DNA of 64,000 nucleotides from Streptomyces narbonensis (GTDB lineage: Bacteria > Actinomycetota > Actinomycetes > Streptomycetales > Streptomycetaceae): contig NZ_BMSF01000013.1 in NCBI RefSeq assembly GCF_014649015.1, positions 124,001 through 188,000 on the forward strand, given 5' to 3'. This document shows, one piece after another, positions 39,631-49,071 of this stretch; position 1 is the stretch's first letter, and every line of letters starts with the position of its first letter. The notes below the pieces were generated by a model. It worked only from the letters and a program-made list of their open reading frames with translations, was not told the DNA's origin and searched no databases. The position numbers and the translations under genes are program-made.

Positions 39631-42198
39631 GTGAGCGAGATATCCGAGACGGCGAGCGGCTTCGTGTGGCAGAGCAGCCCGCCCGGCTCCATCTATGACT
39701 ACATCCGGGTCGCGTCCTTCTCGATCGGGCCCGACGGCCTCGTCGAGCAGTGGAGCCGGCGAGCCGTGGACCTCTTCGGCGTGACCGCCGAGGAGGCCAG
39801 GGGCAAGGACCCGGTCGAGGCCTTCATGCCCGCCGACCTGCGCGAGCGCGGGCACCGGCGGGTCAAGGAGATCCTCGATGGCAAGGAATGGACGGGCCTG
39901 GTCCCCTTCCGGATGCCCGGTGAGGAGCAACCCCACGGCATCGCCGAGATGTACGTCATGCCGAGCGAGACCGAGTCCGGCGAGCGGGCCGCGCTGTGCA
40001 TCGTCGTCGACGTGCGCGCACTCCGCCGCATCGAGACCGACCTCGCCGCCTCCCAGGCGATTTTCGGCCAATCCCCCTTCGGCTTTCTCCTCTTCGGCAC
40101 CGACCTCACCGTGAAGCGGGCCAACCAGCGCTTCGCCACCGTCTTCGGCGGCTCGGCGGACGACCACCGCGGCCGGACCGTCCACGACTACCTCGCCCGA
40201 TCCGAGGCCGACCGGATGACCAGCGCCCTCCGCCGGGTCCTGGAGACCGGCGAGTCCGTCACCGACCTCCAGATCGTCGGCGCCGCCCCCGGCGCCCGGG
40301 ACCGCCGGCACTGGTCCATCAACCTCTACCGCGTGCACAGCGGCTCCGGCCGCCCGATCGGCGTCGCCGGCCTCGGCATCGACGTCACCCGCCGCCACAA
40401 CGCCGCCCGCGAGGCCGCCAGCGCCCGCCGCAACCTCGCCCTCCTCAACGAGGCCGGTGCCCGCATCGGCAACTCCCTCGACCTGGAGGCCACCGCCCGC
40501 GAACTCCTCGACGTCGCCGTCCCAGGCTTCTGCGACCTCGCCTCCGTCGACCTCTACCAGGGCCTGCTGACCGGCGACGAGGCACCGCCCGGCCGCTGGG
40601 GCAGCTCCCACGACGTCGGCTACGGGGCGGGCAGCGCCGAGCTCCGCAGGGTCGCCTTCGCCAGCGCCGTCGCCGACACCCCCCTCAGGACCGACGAGGG
40701 GCACGGGACAGGCAGCGGCTGTTGCGGACCCGTACCGATCGAGGTCGGGGCCGTCCACCGCTACCCCTTCAACTCGCCGTGCGCCGGAGCCCTGCGGACC
40801 GGACGGATCCGGACCGTGCCCGGCGCCGACGGCGAACTCGCCCAGTCCACCCTGGTCGTTCCGATGGTCGCCCACGACACCGTCGTCGGCCTTGTCCAGT
40901 TCTCCCGGGCGAAGGGCAGCGAGCCCTTCGGGGAGCGCGACCGGGCCCTCGCCGTCGAACTCGCGGCCCGCGCCGCCGTCTGCATCGACAACGCCCGCCT
41001 CTACCGCCGCGAGCACGAGCGGGCCCTCATCCTCCAGCGCAGCCTGCTCCCGCCCGGCGACCCCGAGGCCGCGGGACTCGACATCGCCTGCCGCTACCTC
41101 CCCGGCACCACCGCCACCGAGGTCGGCGGCGACTGGTTCGACGTCATCGAACTGCCCGGCCACCGCACCGCGCTCGTCATCGGGGACGTCATGGGACGCG
41201 GCCTGCGCGCCGCCGTCGCCATGGGCGAACTGCGCACCGCCGTCCGCACCCTCGCCCAGCTCGACCTGGAACCCGCCGAGGTCCTCTCCCACCTCGACGA
41301 GATAGCCCGCGGCCTCGGCGCCCCCATCGGCACCCAGCAGTCCCGCACGCACAAGTCCCGTGGCCCGGAACTCTCCGAGGTCTACCTCGCCACCTGCGTC
41401 TACGCGGTCTACGACCCGGTCACCCGACGCTGCACCTTCGCCAACGCCGGCCATCTTCCGCCCGTGCTCGTCGAACCCGGCGAGGAGGCCCTGCTGCTCG
41501 ACGTGCCCCCCGGGATGCCGCTCGGCGTCGGCGGCGAACCCTTCGAGGAGGTCGAGGTCGAGCTCCCCGAGGGCGCCCTCCTCGCCCTCTACACCGACGG
41601 GCTCGTCGAGTCCCGCGACCACCCGCTGGACGAGGGGCTCAGCGCCTTCCGACGCGCCCTCACCGACCCCGCCCGCCCGCTCGAAGATGTCTGCGACCGG
41701 GTCCTCAACAGCCTCGACACCGGGCACGGCGAGGACGACATCGCCCTCCTCATGGCCAGGATCCAGGGCCTGCCCAGCGAGGCCGTCGGCGACTGGTCGC
41801 TGCCCAGGGAACCCCGCTCGGTCGGCCGGGCCCGCGAACTGGCCCGCACCCAGCTGAAGGCCTGGGACCTCGAACCGCTCGTCGACACCGTCGAACTCCT
41901 CGTCAGCGAACTCGTCACCAACGCGCTCCGCTACGGCGAGGGCGAGATACGGCTGCGCCTGCTGCGCGACCGGACCCTCGTCTGCGAGGTCTGGGACGCG
42001 GGCCTGGTCCAGCCCCGGCGCCGACGGGCCCGGGACACCGACGAGGGCGGCCGCGGCCTCCAGCTCGTCGGGCTGCTCAGCTCCTCCTGGGGATCCCGCC
42101 GCACCCCGCGCGGGAAGACCGTCTGGTTCGAACTGGCCCTGCCCGACGGCGACGACGCGGCGGAACCCACGGTGGAGCAGCTTCTCAGCATGTTCTGA
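39631..42198 (+). CDS. PAS-PAS-GAF-SpoIIE phosphatase-HATPase signalling protein
   Basis: This 855-aa cytosolic protein has a first PAS (about 20-130), a second PAS (about 138-255, FGFLLFGTDLTVKRANQRF), a GAF-like domain (about 275-465) and a PP2C/SpoIIE phosphatase (about 470-695, with EVGGDWFDVIELPG, VIGDVMGRGLRAAVAMG and HGEDDIALLMAR). A C-terminal RsbW-like ATPase follows (about 710-845, SELVTNALRYGEGEI; EGGRGLQLVGLLSSSWG). It would sense a signal and dephosphorylate an anti-anti-sigma factor, and also carries the opposing kinase module. The start is GTG 39631. No anti-anti-sigma gene is adjacent. Confidence 0.92.
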   Translation: MSEISETASGFVWQSSPPGSIYDYIRVASFSIGPDGLVEQWSRRAVDLFGVTAEEARGKDPVEAFMPADLRERGHRRVKEILDGKEWTGLVPFRMPGEEQPHGIAEMYVMPSETESGERAALCIVVDVRALRRIETDLAASQAIFGQSPFGFLLFGTDLTVKRANQRFATVFGGSADDHRGRTVHDYLARSEADRMTSALRRVLETGESVTDLQIVGAAPGARDRRHWSINLYRVHSGSGRPIGVAGLGIDVTRRHNAAREAASARRNLALLNEAGARIGNSLDLEATARELLDVAVPGFCDLASVDLYQGLLTGDEAPPGRWGSSHDVGYGAGSAELRRVAFASAVADTPLRTDEGHGTGSGCCGPVPIEVGAVHRYPFNSPCAGALRTGRIRTVPGADGELAQSTLVVPMVAHDTVVGLVQFSRAKGSEPFGERDRALAVELAARAAVCIDNARLYRREHERALILQRSLLPPGDPEAAGLDIACRYLPGTTATEVGGDWFDVIELPGHRTALVIGDVMGRGLRAAVAMGELRTAVRTLAQLDLEPAEVLSHLDEIARGLGAPIGTQQSRTHKSRGPELSEVYLATCVYAVYDPVTRRCTFANAGHLPPVLVEPGEEALLLDVPPGMPLGVGGEPFEEVEVELPEGALLALYTDGLVESRDHPLDEGLSAFRRALTDPARPLEDVCDRVLNSLDTGHGEDDIALLMARIQGLPSEAVGDWSLPREPRSVGRARELARTQLKAWDLEPLVDTVELLVSELVTNALRYGEGEIRLRLLRDRTLVCEVWDAGLVQPRRRRARDTDEGGRGLQLVGLLSSSWGSRRTPRGKTVWFELALPDGDDAAEPTVEQLLSMF

Positions 42199-42221
42199 CC
42201 AGCGGTCGAGCCAGTAGCGGA

Positions 42222-42929
42222 TCAGGCCTTGAGCGCGGCCAGCCGGGCCTCGATCTCCGCGCTGTCGCCGAGCGCGTCCAGCTGCTCGAACTGGGCGTCC
42301 AGCGAGGAGGCCGCGAGCTCCTGCTTGCCCATCGCCTTCGCCTCCTCCCGGCGCACCTTGTCCTCGAAGCGGCTCAGCTCGCTCGTCGGGTCGAGGACGT
42401 CGATGCTCTTCACCGCGTCCATCATGCGGTTCTGCGCCTGCGCCGACTTGGCCCGCGCGACCAGCTCGTCGCGCTTCGCCCGGAGCTCGCCGAGCTTGGC
42501 CTTCATCTGGTCGAGGCCCGTCCTGAGCTTGTCCACCACCTCGGTCTGCGAGGCGATCGTCGGCTCCGCCGTGCGCGCCTCCTTCTCCGACTGCAGCTGC
42601 CGGCCCAGCGCCACCTTCGCCAGATTGTCGAACCGGTCCGCCTCCGCGGCCTGCCCGCCGGCCCGCAGCTCGTCCGCCTTGCGGCTGGCGGCCAGCGCCT
42701 TGCCGCCCCACTCCTTCGCCGCCTCCACGTCCTCCTGGTGGTCCTGCTCCATCAGCCGCAGGTTGCCGATCGTCGCGGCCACCGCCTCCTCGGCCTCCGA
42801 GATGTTGCTCGAGTAGTCGCGGATCAGCTGGTCCAGCATCTTCTGCGGATCCTCCGCCTGGTCCAGCAGCGCGTTGATGTTGGCCTTCGCCAGCTGGGTG
42901 ACCCGGCCGAGAATCGTCTGCTTGCTCAT
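42222..42929 (-). CDS. pspA: PspA/IM30 membrane-stress protein
   Basis: This 235-aa almost fully helical coiled-coil protein reads MSKQTILGRVTQLAKANINALLDQAEDPQKMLDQLIRDY, then typical PspA coils and a C-terminal LDAQFEQLDALGDSAEIEARLAALK. PspA oligomers bind stressed membranes and maintain the proton-motive force. The start is ATG 42929 with a ggagaag ribosome site; a giant frame extending to 45074 is an artefact. It follows the TPM-domain gene by 74 bp in the same orientation, so they probably form an operon. Confidence 0.93.
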   Translation of the reverse strand: MSKQTILGRVTQLAKANINALLDQAEDPQKMLDQLIRDYSSNISEAEEAVAATIGNLRLMEQDHQEDVEAAKEWGGKALAASRKADELRAGGQAAEADRFDNLAKVALGRQLQSEKEARTAEPTIASQTEVVDKLRTGLDQMKAKLGELRAKRDELVARAKSAQAQNRMMDAVKSIDVLDPTSELSRFEDKVRREEAKAMGKQELAASSLDAQFEQLDALGDSAEIEARLAALKA

Positions 42930-43003
42930 GGCACTTCTCCTTGGGAGGAACAGAGAGAGGAACAGAGAGAGGGACAGAAATCGGGGCGCCGGACGCGCGG
43001 TTC

Positions 43004-45121
43004 TCAGAACCGGCCGCCGCCGCCCAGCCGGCCGCGCGTGCCGCTGCCGCCGAAGCTGCCGGGCCCGCCGCCGAAACCTCCGCCCCCGAAGCCCCCGCCA
43101 CCCCGCCCCGAACCGCCACCGAACCCCCCATGTCCGCCTCCCCTTCCCCCGCCGAACAGTCCGCCGAGGATGATGCCGCCGAGCACGGCCCCGCCGAGCC
43201 CGCCGCCACCACTTCCTCCCACCCCTGTTACACCGCCCAGGCCGTTCGGGTTCCCGTACGTCCGGACGTCCTGCTCGGCGAGCTCCTGCGCACGTCGGGC
43301 CAGCGCGTCCGCCTGCTGGGCCTCCGCGAGGGCGGCCTGCGGGTCCCCGGCGTCGGCGAGGACCCGCGCCTTCTCCCAGCGGCGCTGGGCCTCGGCCAGG
43401 CGCGTACGGGCCTCGGAGCCCACGGCGCCCCGATGCGTGGTGATGTAGTCGGCGGCCGCCCCGATGGCCGAGCGGGCCGTCAGCATCGCCTGATCGAGGA
43501 GCGCTCGGGCCCGCCGAGTGCCCGACTCGCGCTCCCGTGCGCCCTCCAGGGCCTCGTCGAGCGCCGCGTCGGCCTCCTCGACCCGGCGCAGCGCGGCGAT
43601 CGGGTCGTACCGCCCGGCCTCCACCCCGCGCCGCACCTCGGCGACCACCGACTCGGCCCGGGCGATCCGGCCCTGGAGGTCGGCGGTGGAGACCCCTTCG
43701 GCGGTCCCCTTCAACAGGCCGCGGGCATCCGCGAGATCCGCGTCCGTCTCGGACAGCGCGACCGGCAGCTTGCCCACCGCCTCGGCCAGCTCCTGCGCCC
43801 GGCGGTCCACGGCCTCGACGAGCCGGGCCGCCTGGTCCACCGCGCTCTCGGCCGCTCGGATGTGCACCGCGGCCCCGCCGTTGTCCCCGGCGTCGATCTG
43901 TTGGCGCGCCTGGTTGATGTGGGTCGTCGCGAAGACGAGCCGGTCCTTCGCCTGTTCGATGTCGCCCGCGACCGGGGCCGCGGCCGAGTCCGCGTACCGC
44001 TCGCGCATCGCGGTCAGCGCCGCCTCGGCCAGGCCCATGTGCCCGGTCCGCTCGCGGAAGGCGGCCTCGACCGTGGCCAGCGCCTCGGCAGCGTTCCGCT
44101 CCAGGGCCCGGAGCCGGTCGAAGGCCTCGCTCTCGGCGTCGAGCCGGGCGTCCGCCTCGCCGCAGCGCCGGAGGATCTCGTCGAGCATGCCCCGGCGGGT
44201 CTGGTCGTCCTCGGGAAAGGAGTCGTCGAGCTTCTGCCGCAGCCGGAACGAAGCCGTCAGCTGCTCCTTGGCGAAGGCGACCGCCTCGGTGAAGGGCCGT
44301 ACCGCCTCCTCGCCGAACTGGGCGGTCGCGAAGCCGAGCTCCTCCTGGCTGGTGCGGACCGCGTCGTCGGTGGCGACCAGTGTCTGCTGCGCCTGCCCGT
44401 CGAGTTCCTCCAGGGACGGCGGCGCGGGCTCCTTCGGCGGGCCCCAGCCCTGGCCGCCCCGCGGGGTGGTACGGGTCTCGGCCCGCTTGCGCCGCTTGGC
44501 GTACGCGTAGGCCGCCACGGCCCCCGCGCCGCCGACCAGCACCACCGGCAGGACCAGGTCGGTGGCCGAGGTGCCCTCGTCGGCCGGGCCGCCGGGGTCG
44601 GCGGGCCCGGGAGTGATGGCCGGAACGGGGACGGGCAGGCCGGCGAGGACGGCGTCGTAGCCGTTCGCCGCGCCGATGGCGGCGCCCGCCCAGTCGTTCT
44701 GCCGCAGGGCCGGTTCGATCGCGGTCCTGGCCACGTCGTCCAGCTGCTCCTGGGTGAAGCGTGAGGCCGGGTCGACCGAGTAGCCGTACTGCCGGTCGTG
44801 GGTGGCGACGGCGAGCAGCAGGTCCTCGACGCCGAGGCCGTTGCGCTCCGCGGTGGCGTCGGCCCAGCTCTGCGCCGGGCTCCCGGAGAAGTCCCGTACG
44901 TACACGACGAAGAGCTGCACCCGCCGGTCGTCGTAGAGGCGGTCGAGGGCCTCGACCACGGAGGCGCGGCGGTCGCCGAGGGCATCCACACGGTCGGTGA
45001 TCTGCCCCTCGCGGGACAGGACGACCGGGTCGTCGGCGTGGGCACCGTGAACGGCGGGCACGAGGAGCCACCACGCCGCCACCAGTACCGCGAGAAGGGC
45101 TCGGGTGGCTATTCGCGTCAC
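43004..45121 (-). CDS. TPM-domain membrane protein with coiled-coil and Gly-rich tail
   Basis: This 705-aa protein has a signal peptide (to about 29) and an extracytoplasmic TPM domain (about 30-165: REGQITDRVDALGDRRASVVEALDRLYDDRRVQLFVVYV, then DRQYGYSVDP). One transmembrane helix follows (about 186-207, TDLVLPVVLVGGAGAVAAYAYAKRRKR), then a long cytosolic coiled-coil (about 235-610) and a tail almost entirely of Gly, Phe and Ser ending FGGSGTRGRLGGGGRF. Pairing with PspA fits a membrane-stress system. The start is GTG 45121. The Gly-rich tail may drive assembly or phase separation; that is inference. Confidence 0.87.
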   Translation of the reverse strand: MTRIATRALLAVLVAAWWLLVPAVHGAHADDPVVLSREGQITDRVDALGDRRASVVEALDRLYDDRRVQLFVVYVRDFSGSPAQSWADATAERNGLGVEDLLLAVATHDRQYGYSVDPASRFTQEQLDDVARTAIEPALRQNDWAGAAIGAANGYDAVLAGLPVPVPAITPGPADPGGPADEGTSATDLVLPVVLVGGAGAVAAYAYAKRRKRAETRTTPRGGQGWGPPKEPAPPSLEELDGQAQQTLVATDDAVRTSQEELGFATAQFGEEAVRPFTEAVAFAKEQLTASFRLRQKLDDSFPEDDQTRRGMLDEILRRCGEADARLDAESEAFDRLRALERNAAEALATVEAAFRERTGHMGLAEAALTAMRERYADSAAAPVAGDIEQAKDRLVFATTHINQARQQIDAGDNGGAAVHIRAAESAVDQAARLVEAVDRRAQELAEAVGKLPVALSETDADLADARGLLKGTAEGVSTADLQGRIARAESVVAEVRRGVEAGRYDPIAALRRVEEADAALDEALEGARERESGTRRARALLDQAMLTARSAIGAAADYITTHRGAVGSEARTRLAEAQRRWEKARVLADAGDPQAALAEAQQADALARRAQELAEQDVRTYGNPNGLGGVTGVGGSGGGGLGGAVLGGIILGGLFGGGRGGGHGGFGGGSGRGGGGFGGGGFGGGPGSFGGSGTRGRLGGGGRF

Positions 45122-45277
45122 AAGAGGGAGGTTATGTCCGCATATACGGCCCCGCGACCGGACCGACCGGACCGACCGGACCGACCCGGCCGAGCGGACC
45201 GATGCCCTCCGGAAACCGTTCGAAGCCGTTCGGCGTCACTGTCTGTGGTCGCCTCTACGGTGGCAACAGCGGCATGA
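45122..45277. promoter_or_regulatory. Divergent promoter region with 9-bp tandem repeats
   Basis: The spacer between the TPM gene (minus) and the GH18-like gene (plus) carries about three tandem copies of gaccgaccg at 45161-45187, preceded by a partial gaccg. The TPM-proximal 40 bp are AT-richer (catatac) and may contain its promoter. Confidence 0.5.
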
Positions 45278-46324
45278 GTGATACGACGGCTCTTGGGGGC
45301 TCGTGTGAACGGACGGTTGAAGGGCATCTGGAGGCGGGGGCGCTGGTTCGCCCTCGGGCTGGTCCTGCTGCTCGTCGTGCCCTTGCTCACCGGAGCGGTC
45401 GCGCTGCGCCTCAACTTCACGGGTGACGTCAGGGAGGACGCGCGGACCCGGGGCAAGGACGCCATCTGGCTCGGCCACGCCTGGGTCGACGGGCGCAAGA
45501 AGGACGCCGACCTCGCGGCCTTCGCGGCCCGGATCAAGGGCACCGGCATCCGCGACCTCTACGTCCACGCCGGACCGCTGCGGCATGACGGCACCCTCCC
45601 GGCGGCCAAGTACCCCCGGGCGAAGTGGCTGATAGACGAGGTGCACCGCACGATGCCCGGAATTCGCGTGCAGGCGTGGCTGGGCGACGTCCTCGTGACC
45701 GAGGGGTCGAACGGACTGCGTCTGGACAAGGCCGGGTCCCGCGAGGCCGTGGTCACCTCGGCCCGGCAGATCCTGGACGCCGGCTTCGACGGGGTCCACT
45801 TCGACCTGGAGCCGCTGCTCTCCGACGACGCGAACTACCTGTCGCTCCTCGACGACCTGGGGGAGCTGACCCGCGCCCGGAAGGTGCCGCTCTCGGTGGC
45901 CGCCCACCAGATCGACCCGGTGCCCGCCGCACACTCGGTGAACAGCGTGCTCACCGGCAAGGAGAAGTGGTGGTCGCAGGAGTTCTTCGGCCAGGTCGCG
46001 CGGCGCGTCGACCAGATCGCCGTCATGTCGTACGACACCTGGATGCCGCTGGAGGGCCTGTACGGCGGCTACGTCGCCCAGCAGACGAGCCTCGCCCTTG
46101 AGGTGACACCCGAATCGACCGACCTGCTGATGGGGCTCCCCTTCTTCCACGAGGACGACCTCGGCCACCACGAGAACGCGGAGACCGTCGCCGCCGCGAT
46201 CCGCGGCACGAGACTCGGCCTCGGGCGCACGGACCACGACCGCCGGCAGTTCGGTGTCGCGCTGTACGTCGACTTCGCCGCGGAGGAAGGGGACTGGGCG
46301 GCGTACCGCGAGGGCTGGCACTGA
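45278..46324 (+). CDS. GH18-like glycosyl hydrolase, membrane-anchored
   Basis: This 348-aa protein has an N-terminal signal anchor (RGRWFALGLVLLLVVPLLTGAVAL) and an outer-facing TIM-barrel-like domain: RDLYVHAGPLRHDGTLP, GIRVQAWLGDVLV, GFDGVHFDLEPL (a DxxDxE-like motif with Glu as possible acid), QIAVMSYDTWMP and a late FGVALYVDF. This layout resembles GH18-type catalytic barrels, though the full DxxDxDxE is shortened to DGVHFDLE. GTG 45278 is taken as start; GTG 45305 is an alternative. The substrate may be peptidoglycan or a surface glycan. Confidence 0.65.
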   Translation: MIRRLLGARVNGRLKGIWRRGRWFALGLVLLLVVPLLTGAVALRLNFTGDVREDARTRGKDAIWLGHAWVDGRKKDADLAAFAARIKGTGIRDLYVHAGPLRHDGTLPAAKYPRAKWLIDEVHRTMPGIRVQAWLGDVLVTEGSNGLRLDKAGSREAVVTSARQILDAGFDGVHFDLEPLLSDDANYLSLLDDLGELTRARKVPLSVAAHQIDPVPAAHSVNSVLTGKEKWWSQEFFGQVARRVDQIAVMSYDTWMPLEGLYGGYVAQQTSLALEVTPESTDLLMGLPFFHEDDLGHHENAETVAAAIRGTRLGLGRTDHDRRQFGVALYVDFAAEEGDWAAYREGWH

Positions 46325-46385
46325 CCCGCGCCCCCGCGGCGCCCGCCGCGCCGTCCTGAGGCGCCCGCCGCGCCTCAGGACGCCC

Positions 46386-47162
46386 CTACCCCTTCCGCCG
46401 CCTGATCGTGTTGCCGAGCCACACCAGCGGGTCGTACTTCCGGTCCACGACCCGCTCCTTCAGCGGGATCAGCGCGTTGTCGGTGATCCGGATGGACTCC
46501 GGGCACACCTCCGTACAGCACTTGGTGATGTTGCAGTAGCCGAGCCCGTGCTCCTCCTGCGCGCTCCGCCGCCGGTCGATCCCCGCCTCCTCCGCCGCGT
46601 CCAGGGGGTGCATGTCGAGCTCCGCGACCCGCATGAGGAAGCGGGGCCCGGCGAAGGCCTCCTTGTTCTCCTCGTGGTCACGCACCACATGGCAGGTGTC
46701 CTGGCACAGGAAGCACTCGATGCACTTCCTGAACTCCTGTGAGCGGTCCACGTCCTCCTGCCGCATCCGGTACTCGCCGGGTCCGACCCCGGGCGGCGGC
46801 ACGAAGGCCGGGATCTCCCGGGCCTTCGCGTAGTTGAAGGAGACGTCCGTGACCAGGTCGCGGACGATCGGGAAGGCGCGCATCGGGGTCACGGTGATCA
46901 CCTCGTCCCGCGCGAAGACCGACATCCGGGTCATGCAGAGCAGCCGGGGCCGGCCGTTGATCTCGGCCGAGCACGAACCGCACTTGCCCGCCTTGCAGTT
47001 CCAGCGCACGGCGAGGTCCGGCGCCTGGGTGGCCTGGAGGCGGTGGACGACGTCGAGCACGACCTCCCCGTCGTGCACCTCGACCGTGTAGTCGGTCAGC
47101 TCTCCGCCGTCGGTGTCGCCCCGCCACACCCTGAACCGCGCGTCGTACGTACTCGTCGTCAT
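46386..47162 (-). CDS. sdhB: Succinate dehydrogenase/fumarate reductase iron-sulfur subunit
   Basis: This 258-aa membrane-associated electron-transfer subunit has an N-terminal ferredoxin-like domain with 2Fe-2S ligands (CKAGKCGSC and LLC). The C-terminal domain has two clusters' ligands (CIECFLCQDTCHV and CNITKCCTEVCPE). It passes electrons from the flavoprotein to quinone. ATG 47162 overlaps the flavoprotein stop by four bases (ATGA), so they are translationally coupled. It is the last gene of the C-A-B operon. Confidence 0.95.
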   Translation of the reverse strand: MTTSTYDARFRVWRGDTDGGELTDYTVEVHDGEVVLDVVHRLQATQAPDLAVRWNCKAGKCGSCSAEINGRPRLLCMTRMSVFARDEVITVTPMRAFPIVRDLVTDVSFNYAKAREIPAFVPPPGVGPGEYRMRQEDVDRSQEFRKCIECFLCQDTCHVVRDHEENKEAFAGPRFLMRVAELDMHPLDAAEEAGIDRRRSAQEEHGLGYCNITKCCTEVCPESIRITDNALIPLKERVVDRKYDPLVWLGNTIRRRKG

Positions 47163-49054
47163 CGGCCCAGCTCCCCTTCCAGCTCCGCGTCCGCGAGGTA
47201 CTTGGCCAGCTCCTCCTGCTCGAAGAGGGCGAGCAGGTCCGCCCGGATCGGCTCGGTACGGACGCGTTCGAGCCCGATGCCCTCGCCCTCGGCGTGACAC
47301 AGCAGGTTCACCGGGCGCCACTCCCGCACCATCGCCGGGTGGTCCTCCCGGGTGTGCCCGCCCCGGGACTCGGTGCGCTCCAGGGCGGCCCGGGCCACGC
47401 ACTCGCCGACGAGGAGCATGTTCCGCAGGTCCAGGGCGAGGTGCCAGCCCGGGTTGAACTGCCGGTGTCCCTCGACGGCGATCCGGCGGGCCCGCTCCCG
47501 CAGGGCGGCGATCCGCTCCAGGGCCTCGGCCATCTCGCCCTCCCGCCGGATGATCCCGACGAGGTCGTTCATCGTCTGCTGGAGCTCCTGGTGGAGCGTG
47601 TACGGGTTCTCCGGCGCGCCGCCCGACGGTCCTCCGAAGGGCGCGAGCGCCTCCGCCGCCGCGGCCTCGATGTCGTCCGCCACGACCGTGGAGCCGGCAC
47701 CGGACACCGCGTACTGCGCCGCGTAGAGCCCGGCGCGGCGGCCGAAGACGAGGAGGTCGGAGAGCGAGTTGCCGCCGAGCCGGTTGGAGCCGTGCATGCC
47801 CCCCGCCACCTCGCCGGCCGCGAAGAGCCCCGGCACGCCGACCGTGGCCGCCGTCTCGGAGTCGACGGCCACGCCGCCCATCACGTAGTGGCAGGTCGGC
47901 CCGACCTCCATGGCCTCCGCCGTGATGTCGACGTCGGCCAGCTCCTTGAACTGGTGGTACATCGAGGGGAGCCTCCGTCGGATCACCTCGGCCGGCATCC
48001 GGGTCGACACGTCGAGGAACACCCCGCCGTGCGGCGAGCCGCGGCCCGCCTTCACCTCGGAGTTGATGGCCCGTGCCACCTCGTCACGGGGCAGCAGCTC
48101 GGGCGGGCGCCGGTTGTTGTCCGGGTCCTCGTACCAGCGGTCGCCCTCCTCCTCGGTCTGCGCGTACTTCTCCTTGAAGACGTCGGGGACGTAGTCGAAC
48201 ATGAACCGCCGCCCCTCGGAGTTCCGCAGCACCCCGCCGTCGCCGCGTACGGACTCGGTGACGAGGATCCCCTTCACCGAGGGCGGCCAGACCATCCCGG
48301 TCGGATGGAACTGCACGAACTCCATGTTCACCAGCGGCGCGCCCGCGAGCAGGGCCAGCGCGTGGCCGTCGCCCGTGTACTCCCAGGAGTTCGAGGTGAC
48401 CTTGAAGGACTTGCCGATGCCGCCGGTCGCGAGGACGACCGAGGGCGCCTCCAGGACGAGGAAGCGGCCGCTCTCGCGCTCGTAGCAGAAGACCCCGGCG
48501 ACCTGGCCGTCCGTGCCCTTCAGGATCCGGGTGACGGTGAACTCCTGGAAGACCTTCAGCCGTCCCTCGTGGTCGCCGGTCTCGCGGTGGTCCTCCTGCT
48601 GGAGGCCGACGATCCGCTGCTGGAGGGTCCGGATCAGTTCGAGGCCGGTCCGGTCGCCGACGTGCGCGAGCCGCGGGTACTCGTGCCCGCCGAAGTTGCG
48701 CTGCGAGATCCGGCCGTCCGCGGTCCGGTCGAAGAGCGCACCCCAGGTCTCCAGCTCCCAGACCCGGTCCGGGGCTTCCTGGGCGTGCAGCTCGGCCATC
48801 CGCCACTGGTTGAGGAACTTCCCGCCGCGCATGGTGTCGCGGAAGTGCGTCTTCCAGTCGTCGTGCTCGTTGGCGTTGGCCATGGAGGCGGCGATTCCGC
48901 CCTCGGCCATGACGGTGTGGGCCTTGCCGAAGAGGGATTTGCAGATCACGGCGGTACGGGCGCCCGCCCGGCGCGCCTCGATCGCGGCCCGCAGCCCGGC
49001 CCCGCCGGCGCCGACCACGACCACGTCCCACTGCTGTCGTTCCACCACTGCCAT
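47159..49054 (-). CDS. sdhA: Succinate dehydrogenase/fumarate reductase flavoprotein subunit
   Basis: This 631-aa catalytic subunit has an N-terminal FAD fold (VVVVGAGGAGLRAAIEARRAG), a flavin-linking region at RNFGGHEYPRLAHVGDRTG, the substrate-site stretches NMEFVQFHPTGM and ESVRGDGGVLRNSEGRRFM, and LFAAGEVAGGMHGSNRLGGNSLSD. It oxidises succinate or reduces fumarate at the membrane. Length and motifs fit the actinobacterial group related to bacterial type-E Sdh/Frd enzymes. The start is ATG 49054; the stop overlaps sdhB. A typical menaquinone-linked role is inferred. Confidence 0.95.
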   Translation of the reverse strand: MAVVERQQWDVVVVGAGGAGLRAAIEARRAGARTAVICKSLFGKAHTVMAEGGIAASMANANEHDDWKTHFRDTMRGGKFLNQWRMAELHAQEAPDRVWELETWGALFDRTADGRISQRNFGGHEYPRLAHVGDRTGLELIRTLQQRIVGLQQEDHRETGDHEGRLKVFQEFTVTRILKGTDGQVAGVFCYERESGRFLVLEAPSVVLATGGIGKSFKVTSNSWEYTGDGHALALLAGAPLVNMEFVQFHPTGMVWPPSVKGILVTESVRGDGGVLRNSEGRRFMFDYVPDVFKEKYAQTEEEGDRWYEDPDNNRRPPELLPRDEVARAINSEVKAGRGSPHGGVFLDVSTRMPAEVIRRRLPSMYHQFKELADVDITAEAMEVGPTCHYVMGGVAVDSETAATVGVPGLFAAGEVAGGMHGSNRLGGNSLSDLLVFGRRAGLYAAQYAVSGAGSTVVADDIEAAAAEALAPFGGPSGGAPENPYTLHQELQQTMNDLVGIIRREGEMAEALERIAALRERARRIAVEGHRQFNPGWHLALDLRNMLLVGECVARAALERTESRGGHTREDHPAMVREWRPVNLLCHAEGEGIGLERVRTEPIRADLLALFEQEELAKYLADAELEGELGR

Positions 49055-49071
49055 CTCAGAAGAACCTCACG

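Noticed and set aside
37768..43212. Very long minus-strand open frame (about 1800 codons)
   Set aside because: It runs antisense to the SPOR, Nudix, anti-sigma and SpoIIE genes and has the Arg/Gly/Ala-rich composition of high-GC shadow frames, with no domain motif.
39996..43448. Plus-strand open frame of 1150 codons
   Set aside because: It is out of frame with the SpoIIE-type gene and antisense to pspA; the Arg/Pro-rich low-complexity translation marks it as a shadow.
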